Assembly: GCA_937927665.1 (NCBI GenBank)
Contig: CALBRY010000505.1
Location: 1-5,480 of the forward strand
DNA from: an uncultured Chloroflexota bacterium
GTDB taxonomy: Bacteria; Chloroflexota; Anaerolineae; Aggregatilineales; Phototrophicaceae
Reading direction: 5' to 3'
Length of the DNA: 5,480 bases
Shown one piece after another: positions 1 through 5,480 of the stretch (position 1 is its first letter; each line of letters opens with the position of its first letter). The notes under the pieces were generated by a model that saw nothing but the letters and a program-made list of their open reading frames with translations, had not been told where the DNA came from and made no database searches. The translations under genes and the position numbers were made by a program.

Positions 1-102
1 TACACTGATTATTCATGGGTATTTAAGGCAATTCCCGTGAATCACTGGACAAAGCTTGATGCGTCATTTCAATTCTGTAAGCAAGTCTTACGAAGAAAGT
101 GA
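1..102 (+). CDS. Possible C-terminal end of an unidentified protein (cut by window edge)
   Basis: Frame 1 is open from the first base to a TGA at 100-102 and would encode 33 residues (YTDYSWVFKAIP at the start, VLRRK at the end). I do not recognise the protein. The peptide is mixed aromatic/basic and lacks obvious low complexity, so it could be a genuine tail. A 33-codon open frame is also easily a chance event. Only 38 of the first 100 bases are G or C, against 43 of 60 in the primase zinc-finger coding segment at 1081-1140, so this stretch differs in composition from the element that follows. A boundary between host DNA and the mobile remnant may therefore lie near base 100. No terminator follows the stop. 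Confidence 0.3.
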   Translation, partial: YTDYSWVFKAIPVNHWTKLDASFQFCKQVLRRK

Positions 103-277
103 TTGCATATCTCGTGACAATTGAGGAGCGCGCGCGGATAGGCAACATGCTCGAATTCACCGAGCGTTACCGCTCCACCAGAGCGCATGTGTGGGATGTG
201 AAAGCAAAAAGATGGCGTTAGCACCACGAAAATCGTTAAATCGCTGGAACATCAACTGAAAGCAGGATGGTAAGTGA

Positions 278-837
278 ATCCCAACCCCTACCCACGATCT
301 GGATGAGCCGGTCAAGCATCCCGCCATTAGCGCAACGATGGATCGAGCGGTTTTCGATCTGTTCAACGCTTACTATGCCGCGCTCCACGACATGACCGAT
401 CCCCGCCGCAACCTCGATGACCGACTGCGCGGTAACTATGGACGCTTCTCGACAATGGCGCTCAAGCTAGCGCTGATCTTGGCGATCATGGATTGGTCAG
501 AAGCGGGGATGCAAAGCGTACCGCGTATCACGACGGCGCATTGAGCGCGGGGACAGATGCTCGCGGAGAAGTATCGCGCGTCGGTGCATCGCCTGCTCGA
601 CGAACTGAGCATCGGGGTGGATGTGAAGAACGAGAAGAAGGTGCTCGATTTCATCGCGCGCCATGGGGAACGTCCGCCGTCAGCGCGAGACATTCTGCGC
701 GGTGCTGGCGCAAAGAGATCGACGCGACACTGGCGGCATTGGTTGAGGATGGCGTGATTGAGGTGGTCGAGCGCAAAGGCACAGGCGCAGATCGACCATC
801 GAAAGGGTATCGACAGACATTGATCATTTCGTCATAG
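278..837 (+). pseudogene. DUF3987-like helicase/primase-associated protein, C-terminal remnant with nonsense and frameshift
   Basis: Frame 2 is open from 278, after a TGA at 275-277, and reads through RAVFDLFNAYYAALHDMTDP, a conserved-looking GNYGRFSTMALKLALILAIM helix and then VPRITTAH. This matches my memory of the C-terminal part of DUF3987 proteins of phages and integrative elements, which sit with replication genes. The frame then hits TGA at 542-544 exactly where a tryptophan is expected (AH-W-ARGQMLAEKYRASVHRLL), so a TGG-to-TGA change is likely. Frame 2 continues through KVLDFIARHGERPPSARDIL and then must move to frame 1 near 705-712 (one base lost) to give KEIDATLAALVEDGVIEVVE and the stop at 835-837. 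That last part looks like a winged-helix domain. The N-terminal bulk of the family is absent upstream. The function is surely lost unless the lesions are assembly errors. Family assignment is from motif memory; the lesions are directly visible. Confidence 0.65.
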
Positions 838-843
838 CGGCTT

Positions 844-880
844 TGCCATAATTCCCCGCCTGAAAACGGGGATTATGACA
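844..880. repeat. Imperfect inverted repeat (hairpin) after the DUF3987 remnant
   Basis: The arm ATAATTCCCCG at 848-858 pairs with CGGGGATTAT at 867-876 with one bulged T and an eight-base loop. The stem extends outward through 844-847 and 877-880 with one mismatch. No T run follows on the + strand (GACAGGG comes next), so this is not a classical intrinsic terminator. It lies seven bases past the remnant's stop codon and just before the TGACGAAAT repeats. It could be a weak terminator, an RNA structure or part of an origin/operator region. Confidence 0.5.
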
Positions 881-998
881 GGGATTTCGGGGGCGTGTGA
901 CGAAATTTAGCCGTTGTGCTGAGGGGAAAACCGCCCATCACGGCAATTTCGACACCGCGATGACGAAATGACGAAATGACAGAATTCCGAATTTTGGC

Positions 999-1022
999 AT
1001 TTCGTCACAGCACTGACGAAAT
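999..1022. promoter_or_regulatory. Perfect 9-bp dyad upstream of the primase start (candidate operator)
   Basis: ATTTCGTCA at 999-1007 and TGACGAAAT at 1014-1022 form a perfect inverted repeat with a six-base spacer (CAGCAC). A 10-base inverted repeat also links 969-978 with 998-1007. A TTGGCA at 994-999 could serve as a -35 box with a poor -10 (CGAAAT, 1017-1022) at 17-base spacing, so a protein bound to the dyad would cover such a promoter. The promoter reading is weak; the dyad itself is certain. Confidence 0.5.
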
Positions 1023-1041
1023 CAGTTTTGGGATAAACATC

Positions 1042-2009
1042 ATGATCGATGTGGAAAAACTCAAAGCACAACTCGACCTGCGGCAGACTGTCGAGCGTGA
1101 CCTCGGCAAGCCGCGTTTTCGCGGGCGGGACTACGCCGCGTTCAAGTGTCCGCTGCACAGCGAGCATAAAGGCTATTCGCTCGTCGTTTACGCCCACCAC
1201 TGGCAGTGTTTCGGCAAGTGTCACGCCGGCGGCGACGCGATCGCGTGGGTGCAGCACTACCCCAGCTCACCTTTCATGAGGCGCGTGAACGGCTGGCAAA
1301 CGGTGATCTGCCGCACACCGAAACGGTAAACGCAGCGTAGCGCACACCCGAACCGGTGGCCCAGTCGCCGGATTCTGCATGGCAGGCGAAAGCGCGACAT
1401 ATTATAGATGAAGCGTGCGAGCGTTTATGGTCGCCGGAAGGGCACCGCGCGTGGGGTTATCTGGTGTGGGAGCGCGGCTTAAGCGAAGAGACGATCCGGC
1501 TTGCCCAATTGGGATACCTCCCCGGCGCTCCAACGGCGTGGCTCAAGATCGATGGTTTGAACGTGCCGTGTGGCATCGTCATCCCGTGGATTGTTGGAGA
1601 TGATGTCTGGGGCATTAAAGTGCCGCGGGCGGCGAGCGAGCGGCAGCAATATTCGCGGTTGCCTGTATCTGACGGATCGCATTCTGCCCGAACGCCGCGC
1701 ATCATCACCGAAGGCGAATTCGATGCGCTGATCGCTTTGCAGGTTGGCAGCGATTTCGCTCGTGCGGCAGCAATTGGCAGCGCCAGCCATGCGCGTATCG
1801 ACCGCCGCTGGTACGGAGCGCTGCTTGGTGTGCCGCGCGTGATCGTCTGCATGGACGCCGCCGCCGCTGGGGCAGCGGCAGCGGCACAGATCGCAGCACT
1901 TTCCGGGGCAGTCAAGTGTGCGCGGGTGCCGAGCGGCAAAGACCTAAACGAGTTTTACCAGCAGGCAGGCGAAAACACCGTCAAGGAATGGCTTCAAACC
2001 GTGATCTAA
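1042..2009 (+). pseudogene. CHC2 zinc-finger and Toprim DNA primase, broken by a frameshift and a nonsense codon
   Basis: Primases of this kind make RNA primers for replication of phages, plasmids and integrative elements. From ATG 1042 (GGGA at 1030-1033 as weak ribosome site) frame 1 gives a CHC2 zinc finger: CPLH (Cys36, His39), then WQCFGKC (Cys56, Cys60) and GGDAIAWV. At about 1260-1266 the homology moves to frame 3 (LTFHEARERLANGDLP), consistent with one lost base in a C-rich run. Frame 3 then meets TAG at 1338-1340 in the linker and continues into 217 further codons from GTG 1356 to TAA 2007-2009. That part holds RLWSPEGHRAWGYL, GLSEETIRLAQLGYLPG, the Toprim glutamate in TEGEFDAL (codon 1710-1712) and the SGKDLNEF motif. 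The Toprim metal motif expected as DxDxAG reads DAAAAG, so its second Asp (codon 1860-1862) is Ala. No ribosome site precedes GTG 1356, and the linker normally joins both domains in one chain, so two separate genes are less likely. The next gene follows after 15 bases. Confidence 0.8.
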
Positions 2010-2024
2010 TGAAGGAGTGTCATC

Positions 2025-2222
2025 ATGACGATTCAAATCGTGATCGCCGGACGCAAGGACGTGGAGAACTTTTCAAGCTGAGCGATGTGTTCACCGCTGA
2101 TGGGTTTGAGCCTCTCGATTGAAGTTGTCAACGCGCTGGAAGATGCACGGAAGGCTGGATTGCCTGCAATTGGCGGCGCTTTACCTAGAGGAGTAACCGG
2201 GGTGCACCGATGTCACCGATAA
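2025..2222 (+). pseudogene. Degraded small gene following the primase, function unknown
   Basis: An excellent Shine-Dalgarno sequence (GAAGGAG, 2011-2017) lies seven bases before ATG 2025, and the start follows the primase stop by 15 bases, so a real, co-transcribed gene started here. The product reads MTIQIVIAGRKDVENFSS and stops at TGA 2079-2081. After the stop the same frame continues with SLSIEVVNALEDARKAGLPA and closes at TAA 2220-2222. Other frames look more protein-like in places: frame 2 gives LFKLSDVFTADGFEPL at about 2068-2118, and frame 1 gives LDCLQLAALYLEE ending at TAA 2194-2196, just before the next gene. The original may therefore have been one chain of about 55 residues spread over three frames by small indels. 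I do not recognise a family. Confidence 0.45.
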
Positions 2223-2256
2223 ATCCAATGTATGGCGCTGGTATCAGCGCTACAGG

Positions 2257-2553
2257 TTGTACGTGCAGCAGGAACTCCAGTATGAGTTCGCAGAAGTGTT
2301 CCTCGAAACGCACACCTACCCACCTCTGGGGCTGTTCGAACAGCCGGTCGAGCATCCGAATCATGGACAATTTACCTCGCCATACCACTGGCGTGAGCAG
2401 TACCGGCATACGAAATATGTTTCAGTGGCGCTGCGAGCGCAGTTGAAAGGAAAAACCTACTGCCAAGCGGCAATCGACAATGGATACAGGCGGGCATCGT
2501 TCCCGAAATACATGAAGCGTGCGGCGCGGTTGCTGCACGAGGCGTATGCGTGA
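2257..2553 (+). CDS. Small basic protein of unknown function, possible helix-turn-helix at the C-terminus
   Basis: Frame 1 is open from 2197 to TGA 2551-2553. The only start-like codon near the front is TTG 2257 (98 residues, starting LYVQQELQYEFAEVF). The protein-like sequence extends further upstream (SNVWRWYQRYR at 2224-2256). An ATG at 2210 preceded by AGAGGAG (2187-2193) lies in frame 2, so the original start may be that ATG with a lost or gained base at about 2218-2224. The protein is rich in Tyr, His, Trp and Arg. The final third (KGKTYCQAAIDNGYRRASF then KYMKRAARLL) has the spacing of a helix-turn-helix followed by a basic helix, suggesting DNA binding; this is inference only. It is the least damaged gene of the block and is followed directly by a strong terminator, so it is probably the last gene of the operon. 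No family recognised. Confidence 0.5.
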   Translation: MYVQQELQYEFAEVFLETHTYPPLGLFEQPVEHPNHGQFTSPYHWREQYRHTKYVSVALRAQLKGKTYCQAAIDNGYRRASFPKYMKRAARLLHEAYA

Positions 2554-2559
2554 GCGTCC

Positions 2560-2597
2560 ACACGGCTGGGGAGTCTCTTCAGCCGTGTTTTTATTTT
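2560..2597 (+). terminator. Rho-independent terminator closing the + strand block
   Basis: A perfect nine-base-pair stem (ACACGGCTG at 2560-2568 with CAGCCGTGT at 2580-2588), an eleven-base loop and a T-rich tail (TTTTT, A, TTTT at 2588-2597) begin seven bases after the stop of the small basic protein. On the minus strand the hairpin is not followed by a T run, so it should stop only rightward transcription, protecting the convergent hydrolase gene. Confidence 0.92.
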
Positions 2598-2630
2598 GCT
2601 CAGTTTCTAACTCGTTTTCCACACCGTCTG

Positions 2631-4553
2631 CTAATACCACAGCCGCAAATATCCAGCCTCTGCCATTATCCAGCTAAACACCAAAGCGGCGCCCAATACC
2701 GCAGTGATGTGAATTCGAATCAGCGCTATCCCCCATCGTCGTTTCCACATCTGCACCAATAGGGGCAGTAGAATCACACTGACGAGAACAATCAGCGGCG
2801 GTAAAGCTAACAGCAGTGCTGACGCTCGGGGGATTCCGACAATGAGCTGCGTCGGCGATAACTGGAACATCGGCAGCAATATGGATGCCAACCCAACAAT
2901 AAACACCAGCCCGGTAACTGCCAGCCCTGTCAACCCAAAACGAAGAATTGTTGCAGGAATCGGTTGTGGATTAGATCGCTTCAGCAGACCGCGAATCAGT
3001 TGTAGGGGTAACAGCAGGAGTTCCACCAGAAACAATCCCACCGCGATGACCAAGATCAACGCAGAGGGTGGGGAGGTGGTCAAAGAGGTATAAAGTTGAT
3101 AATTGGCGGGGGTGATCACCCAATCTTCCGGCAAATAAAACTCGATGGGGGGTGCAGCCTGTGTGCAGGTTGTATCCAAGTTACCGGATGGATTTCCGAG
3201 GAAGTCAATCATAAGCTGCTGTCCGCAGGGGGTTATGGAGACTGTATGCGCCTGATTTGCGAACTCCAACAACAGGCTGTTTTCCAAAGTTTGTGAGGCG
3301 ATCCTTGCCCATTGAGGCGGCGTTGACGAGTCAAATTCGCCCGCCATCAGAAGTACTGGAACCCCGCTGATAACTGTTTCATCTGCCACATCATCCGCAA
3401 CACCCGCTTCCCACACCGGGCAGACTGCCAAATCATAATGATACTGAAGCGGCAGTTGTTGATGATCAATGCCCTGTGATGGATTGAAGGGATACTCCTC
3501 ATGGCATTCCACTGACCAGTATTTCCCGTCGGTCACGGCGTGGAGATAGTAAGTCAGATTTTCCAGCAGCGGCGCAAGCAGTGCGTAATTGTTATCGGCA
3601 ACCTGCGTAATCAAGAGTGGCAGCAGACGAATGCTTTCCATGTCGTACATGGCAATGTAAAGAAAGCCCATCAGGTCAGTGCCTGTGATGCTGAGTCGGT
3701 AGCCCGGAATAGCAACCTCGACTGGATGGTCATTCATGTGCTGCACCGCTTGTTCAAGACGCTGCTCCAGATGCGGATAGGCGCTGTCACAGCGTTCGTC
3801 CATGATACAGGCTTCGAAAAGCCGCAGCCGTGCCTGTGCATATAGATCAGGAATATCGGTGTAAGTGTCAATCACCGGTGGATAAACCGAATCGAGAATC
3901 ACGCTGCGAATCCCATCCGGGTAATCGCGCAGCATGGTTAAAGCGAGGCGAGTGCCGTAGGAAATACCGTAGAGATTCCACTGCTCTATGCCCAACACGC
4001 GCCGTAGGTCTTCAAAGTCGGCTGCTGCTGCCGCGCTGTGATACTGTGACACATCGATGTTCTGTGCCTGAAAACGGTCACGACAGGCACTCGCTGCTGC
4101 TGCCAGCAAATCGAATTCGTCATCTGCCACCATCGTCAGCGTTTCGAGCACAGCCGTATCATACTCGGGGCAGTCCAGCCATGGCTCTGACAACCGATTG
4201 CCCCGCTGTTCCATCAGGATAAAATCCCGTGTATCGAGAAAGATGCCGCCTAACGAAGCGCCCCCCAGTGCGATGCTCCCTCCGGGACCACCTTCAAGAT
4301 AGACCACCGGATCAGGAAGCGGGGCTGCACTGCGACTCTTGAGGATCACCACCGAAAGCCTCAGCGTGGGACTCGTCTCATCCTCCCGGTCTTCATAGAC
4401 GATCAATTCACCACACTCGGCGTTAAATCCAGAGGTACCAATTGGGCATGTACCCGGCTCAAAGTAGGGCACGCTTGGTTGCGCTTCTGCGGTTGTAGGT
4501 ACAATATGCAAGGAAAGAAACAGGAGCAAAAAACGAATAATCCGCTGCTTCAT
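2631..4553 (-). CDS. Secreted, membrane-anchored alpha/beta hydrolase, tripeptidyl aminopeptidase-like (peptidase S33 type)
   Basis: The 640-residue product is likely an extracytoplasmic aminopeptidase or related serine hydrolase. Residues 1-24 form a signal peptide (basic MKQRIIR, a Leu-rich core, AEA before Gln25). The alpha/beta-hydrolase motifs are in order: LEGGPGG (86-92, oxyanion loop), MEQRGNRLSEP (114-124), nucleophile Ser198 in GISYGT, Asp408 in AGEFDSSTPP and His436 in NQAHTV, so the triad is complete. The Asp/His part matches the TAP-like C-terminal domain. Ten Cys (36, 47, 128, 157, 249, 255, 350, 378, 443, 463) all lie in the exported part, suggesting disulfides. Four membrane helices follow at about 497-521, 537-562, 576-602 and 608-632. 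Basic residues after helix 1 and helix 3 (RGLLKR, WKRRW) fit a topology with the catalytic domain outside. The start at 4553 is chosen because AAGGAG lies six bases upstream and the signal peptide begins there; the frame's extension to 4757 has no such support. The exact substrate is unknown. The gene is intact and faces the degraded element. Confidence 0.9.
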   Translation of the reverse strand: MKQRIIRFLLLFLSLHIVPTTAEAQPSVPYFEPGTCPIGTSGFNAECGELIVYEDREDETSPTLRLSVVILKSRSAAPLPDPVVYLEGGPGGSIALGGASLGGIFLDTRDFILMEQRGNRLSEPWLDCPEYDTAVLETLTMVADDEFDLLAAAASACRDRFQAQNIDVSQYHSAAAAADFEDLRRVLGIEQWNLYGISYGTRLALTMLRDYPDGIRSVILDSVYPPVIDTYTDIPDLYAQARLRLFEACIMDERCDSAYPHLEQRLEQAVQHMNDHPVEVAIPGYRLSITGTDLMGFLYIAMYDMESIRLLPLLITQVADNNYALLAPLLENLTYYLHAVTDGKYWSVECHEEYPFNPSQGIDHQQLPLQYHYDLAVCPVWEAGVADDVADETVISGVPVLLMAGEFDSSTPPQWARIASQTLENSLLLEFANQAHTVSITPCGQQLMIDFLGNPSGNLDTTCTQAAPPIEFYLPEDWVITPANYQLYTSLTTSPPSALILVIAVGLFLVELLLLPLQLIRGLLKRSNPQPIPATILRFGLTGLAVTGLVFIVGLASILLPMFQLSPTQLIVGIPRASALLLALPPLIVLVSVILLPLLVQMWKRRWGIALIRIHITAVLGAALVFSWIMAEAGYLRLWY

Positions 4554-4559
4554 AAATGT

Positions 4560-4565
4560 CTCCTT
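4560..4565 (-). promoter_or_regulatory. Shine-Dalgarno sequence that sets the hydrolase start
   Basis: On the minus strand AAGGAG is followed by ACATTT and the ATG at 4553-4551. This near-consensus site at six-base spacing decides between this start and an in-frame ATG 204 bases further upstream at 4757, which would place about 68 unrelated residues in front of the signal peptide. Confidence 0.85.
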
Positions 4566-4620
4566 ATGCAACGGCAGCAGCGCAACATACTGCCCTAGAA
4601 AGCTATTTTTATCAGCACGG

Positions 4621-4649
4621 ATTTTATCCAGTGAAAAATGAAATACGAA
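4621..4649 (-). promoter_or_regulatory. Candidate sigma-70-type promoter for the hydrolase
   Basis: On the minus strand TAAAAT (4626-4621) matches five of six bases of the -10 consensus. TTCGTA (4649-4644) stands 17 bases upstream as a weak -35 with three of six matches. Transcription would begin near 4614, leaving a leader of about 60 bases. It is the best pair I found upstream of the gene, but the region is AT-rich enough that a chance match is possible. Confidence 0.3.
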
Positions 4650-4966
4650 GCCGCTGTCCTCGAAGTTTTCACGCTGGATGGTTATCGGATCAAGGTTGGA
4701 TAATTCAGATTTCTCTCGAGAAATGGTGTGTTGTGTGGTGTCCGAGAGGATTAACAACGAAAACGTTCAGGAGGATCGTCCACACTAAACACAAATATAT
4801 AAGTGCATATTTATCGTTTTTGACCGGAGGTTTTGTGAGCTGGATGCAGGACGTAGCCCCCATTGAAGGGTAAGCACGAGCATCTTCCACATTATTGAAA
4901 TCCATTTATTCGGATGAAGTGTGGATGATCATCGTAGACGAATCTGTGGATAATCCTTGGAGATAG

Positions 4967-5480
4967 CACACACAGGACGGGAAGCAGCGGGGCATCCGGC
5001 GTCTACGCTGTCAGGCATGCCAGCACGTGTTCTCGATTCGGCGCAATACGCCCTGCTTCCGCCTGCACAATCCGCCTTTGTGCTGCTTGCCTTCGGGATG
5101 TCGCGCGCCGACATTGCCCGCTGGCTCGACCGTTTCGGCGCCCATGCCGACCATCTCCATGACACCCTCTTGCACGACCTCACGCCGGAGATCCTCCAAC
5201 TTGATGAACTCCGTGCCCAGATCCGTAGTGCCGAGTTCGTCCCGTGGCTTTGGCTTGCCATCGACCCGCTGACCAAACTCGTCCCTGCCTACGCGGTTGC
5301 GCCGCGCAAGACCCCTGATGCCATGGCGTTTCTTCACCATTTCTGCGACCGCCTCGCTTCAGGGCACATTCCGCTGTTCTTGTCCGACGGATTGCGTCAG
5401 TATCATGCCGTGCTCATCGCTCACTTCGGCACATGGCTCAACGGTGACTGGCACGTCAGTTCCCAGCTTCCCCTCACCCA
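4967..5480 (+). pseudogene. IS1-like DDE transposase remnant, N-terminally truncated and frameshifted, cut by window end
   Basis: Frame 2 is open after TAG 4964-4966 and gives GKQRGIRRLRCQACQHVFSI and then RRNTPCFRLHNPP, the second half of a zinc ribbon (Cys codons 5009 and 5018) followed by the typical basic strand. At about 5078-5090 the sense moves to frame 1: FVLLAFGMSRADIARWLDRF, then QLDEL with a candidate first catalytic Asp (codon 5203-5205), WLWLAIDPLTKLVPAYAV, and FLSDGLRQYH with a second acidic residue (codon 5386-5388). This order resembles IS1-related transposases. The step from frame 2 to frame 1 equals -1, the direction IS1 uses for programmed frameshifting, but no A-rich slippery heptamer is visible, so a one-base deletion is likelier. 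The first CxxC of the ribbon is not found upstream in any frame, and no terminal inverted repeat was seen. An ATG at 5017 begins frame 1 but would lose the ribbon. The third catalytic residue lies beyond the window. Confidence 0.7.

Larger units (their letters stand above)
826..1022. repeat. Six copies of 9-mer TGACGAAAT (iteron- or operator-like array)
   Basis: The exact 9-mer TGACGAAAT occurs on the + strand at 898-906, 961-969, 969-977 and 1014-1022, and on the - strand (ATTTCGTCA) at 826-834 and 999-1007. The copies at 961-977 overlap by one base, giving an 8-base period (TGACGAAA twice, then TGAC). I saw no other exact copy in the window when reading by eye. The first copy overlaps the end of the DUF3987 remnant; the last ends 19 bases before the primase ATG. 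Clusters of short direct and inverted repeats beside replication genes are typical of iteron origins or of operators for a self-regulated repressor. The position is seen directly; the role is inferred. Confidence 0.75.
4554..4925. other. Intergenic region, no supported gene
   Basis: Between the hydrolase start and the transposase remnant lie about 370 bases. The hydrolase ribosome site and a promoter candidate are at its left end. A near-perfect palindrome (ATTTCTC, TC, GAGAAAT at 4709-4724) could be an operator. An AT-rich patch at 4783-4815 contains AAATAT and ATATTT as short inverted arms. Open frames in this stretch on both strands lack ribosome sites and protein-like composition, so none is annotated. 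Confidence 0.55.

Noticed and set aside
99..218. Short + frame-3 frame (GTG 99, with ATG 147 inside), about 39 codons, ending RWR
   Set aside because: It overlaps the upstream stop and has only a weak purine run before it. No family is recognised, and the length is within chance expectation.
1457..1939. Long - strand open frame opposite the Toprim region
   Set aside because: The + strand carries recognisable Toprim motifs. The minus frame is an Ala/Arg-rich shadow of GC-rich coding sequence.
542..2081. Reading the TGA and TAG codons as a recoded genetic code
   Set aside because: Both TGA and TAG occur, single-base frameshifts are present in the same genes, and the intact hydrolase shows no internal stop readthrough. 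Gene decay explains all of it.
4554..4757. N-terminal extension of the hydrolase to an upstream ATG
   Set aside because: It would bury the signal peptide behind about 68 unrelated residues. The clear AAGGAG site supports the start at 4553 instead.
4556..4873. + strand open frame of 105 codons in the intergenic region
   Set aside because: No ribosome site and no recognisable motif; it runs over the hydrolase leader and promoter candidate.
4705..4905. - strand open frame of 66 codons with one hydrophobic stretch
   Set aside because: No Shine-Dalgarno sequence before its ATG, and the single hydrophobic run is expected from AT-rich sequence. Not enough support.
4883..4953. DnaA-box-like sites: exact TGTGGATAA at 4945-4953, TGTGGATGA at 4920-4928, TCTTCCACA at 4883-4891
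   Set aside because: Only one site is exact and the other two carry one and two mismatches. There is no replication gene beside them and no AT-rich unwinding element of note, so chance is adequate.
5011..5340. - strand open frames opposite the transposase
   Set aside because: They are shadows of the + strand transposase, which has coherent zinc-ribbon and DDE motifs.

Overview
This window looks like a bacterial accessory region. Three degraded mobile-element remnants flank or adjoin one intact, exported housekeeping-type enzyme. The best guess for the host is a member of the Chloroflexota (Anaerolineae-like). This rests on remembered resemblance of the CHC2/Toprim primase, the DUF3987-type protein and the membrane-anchored S33 hydrolase to proteins of that phylum. 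It is an inference, not shown by the sequence.

Layout. Bases 1-102 are an AT-richer open frame (38 of the first 100 bases are G or C) that could be the tail of an upstream gene. From about 278 to 2553 all reading is on the + strand and GC-rich. The order is: a broken DUF3987-type helicase/primase-associated protein (278-837); a roughly 200-base control region with six copies of the 9-mer TGACGAAAT and a perfect dyad; a broken CHC2 zinc-finger plus Toprim primase (1042-2009); a broken small gene with a very good ribosome binding site (2025-2222); and a small, mostly intact basic protein of unknown function (about 2257-2553). A textbook rho-independent terminator (2560-2597) closes the block. 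This reads as the replication module of an integrated plasmid, phage or conjugative element, now decaying. The lesions include in-frame stops as well as single-base frameshifts, so sequencing indels alone cannot explain them.

On the minus strand, facing this block, is an intact 640-residue secreted alpha/beta hydrolase of the tripeptidyl-aminopeptidase-like S33 family (2631-4553). It has a signal peptide, a complete Ser-Asp-His triad, ten cysteines confined to the exported domain and four C-terminal membrane helices. A clear Shine-Dalgarno sequence fixes its start, and a modest promoter candidate lies upstream.

Bases 4554-4925 hold no supported gene. From about 4967 to the window end runs a + strand transposase remnant (IS1-like DDE type by its motifs). 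It lacks the N-terminal part of its zinc ribbon and carries a -1 frameshift near 5085. It continues past the window edge.

The most interesting signal is the TGACGAAAT array between the two replication genes: it could be an iteron origin or a repressor operator belonging to the degraded element. I did not find convincing evidence for an intact new system.
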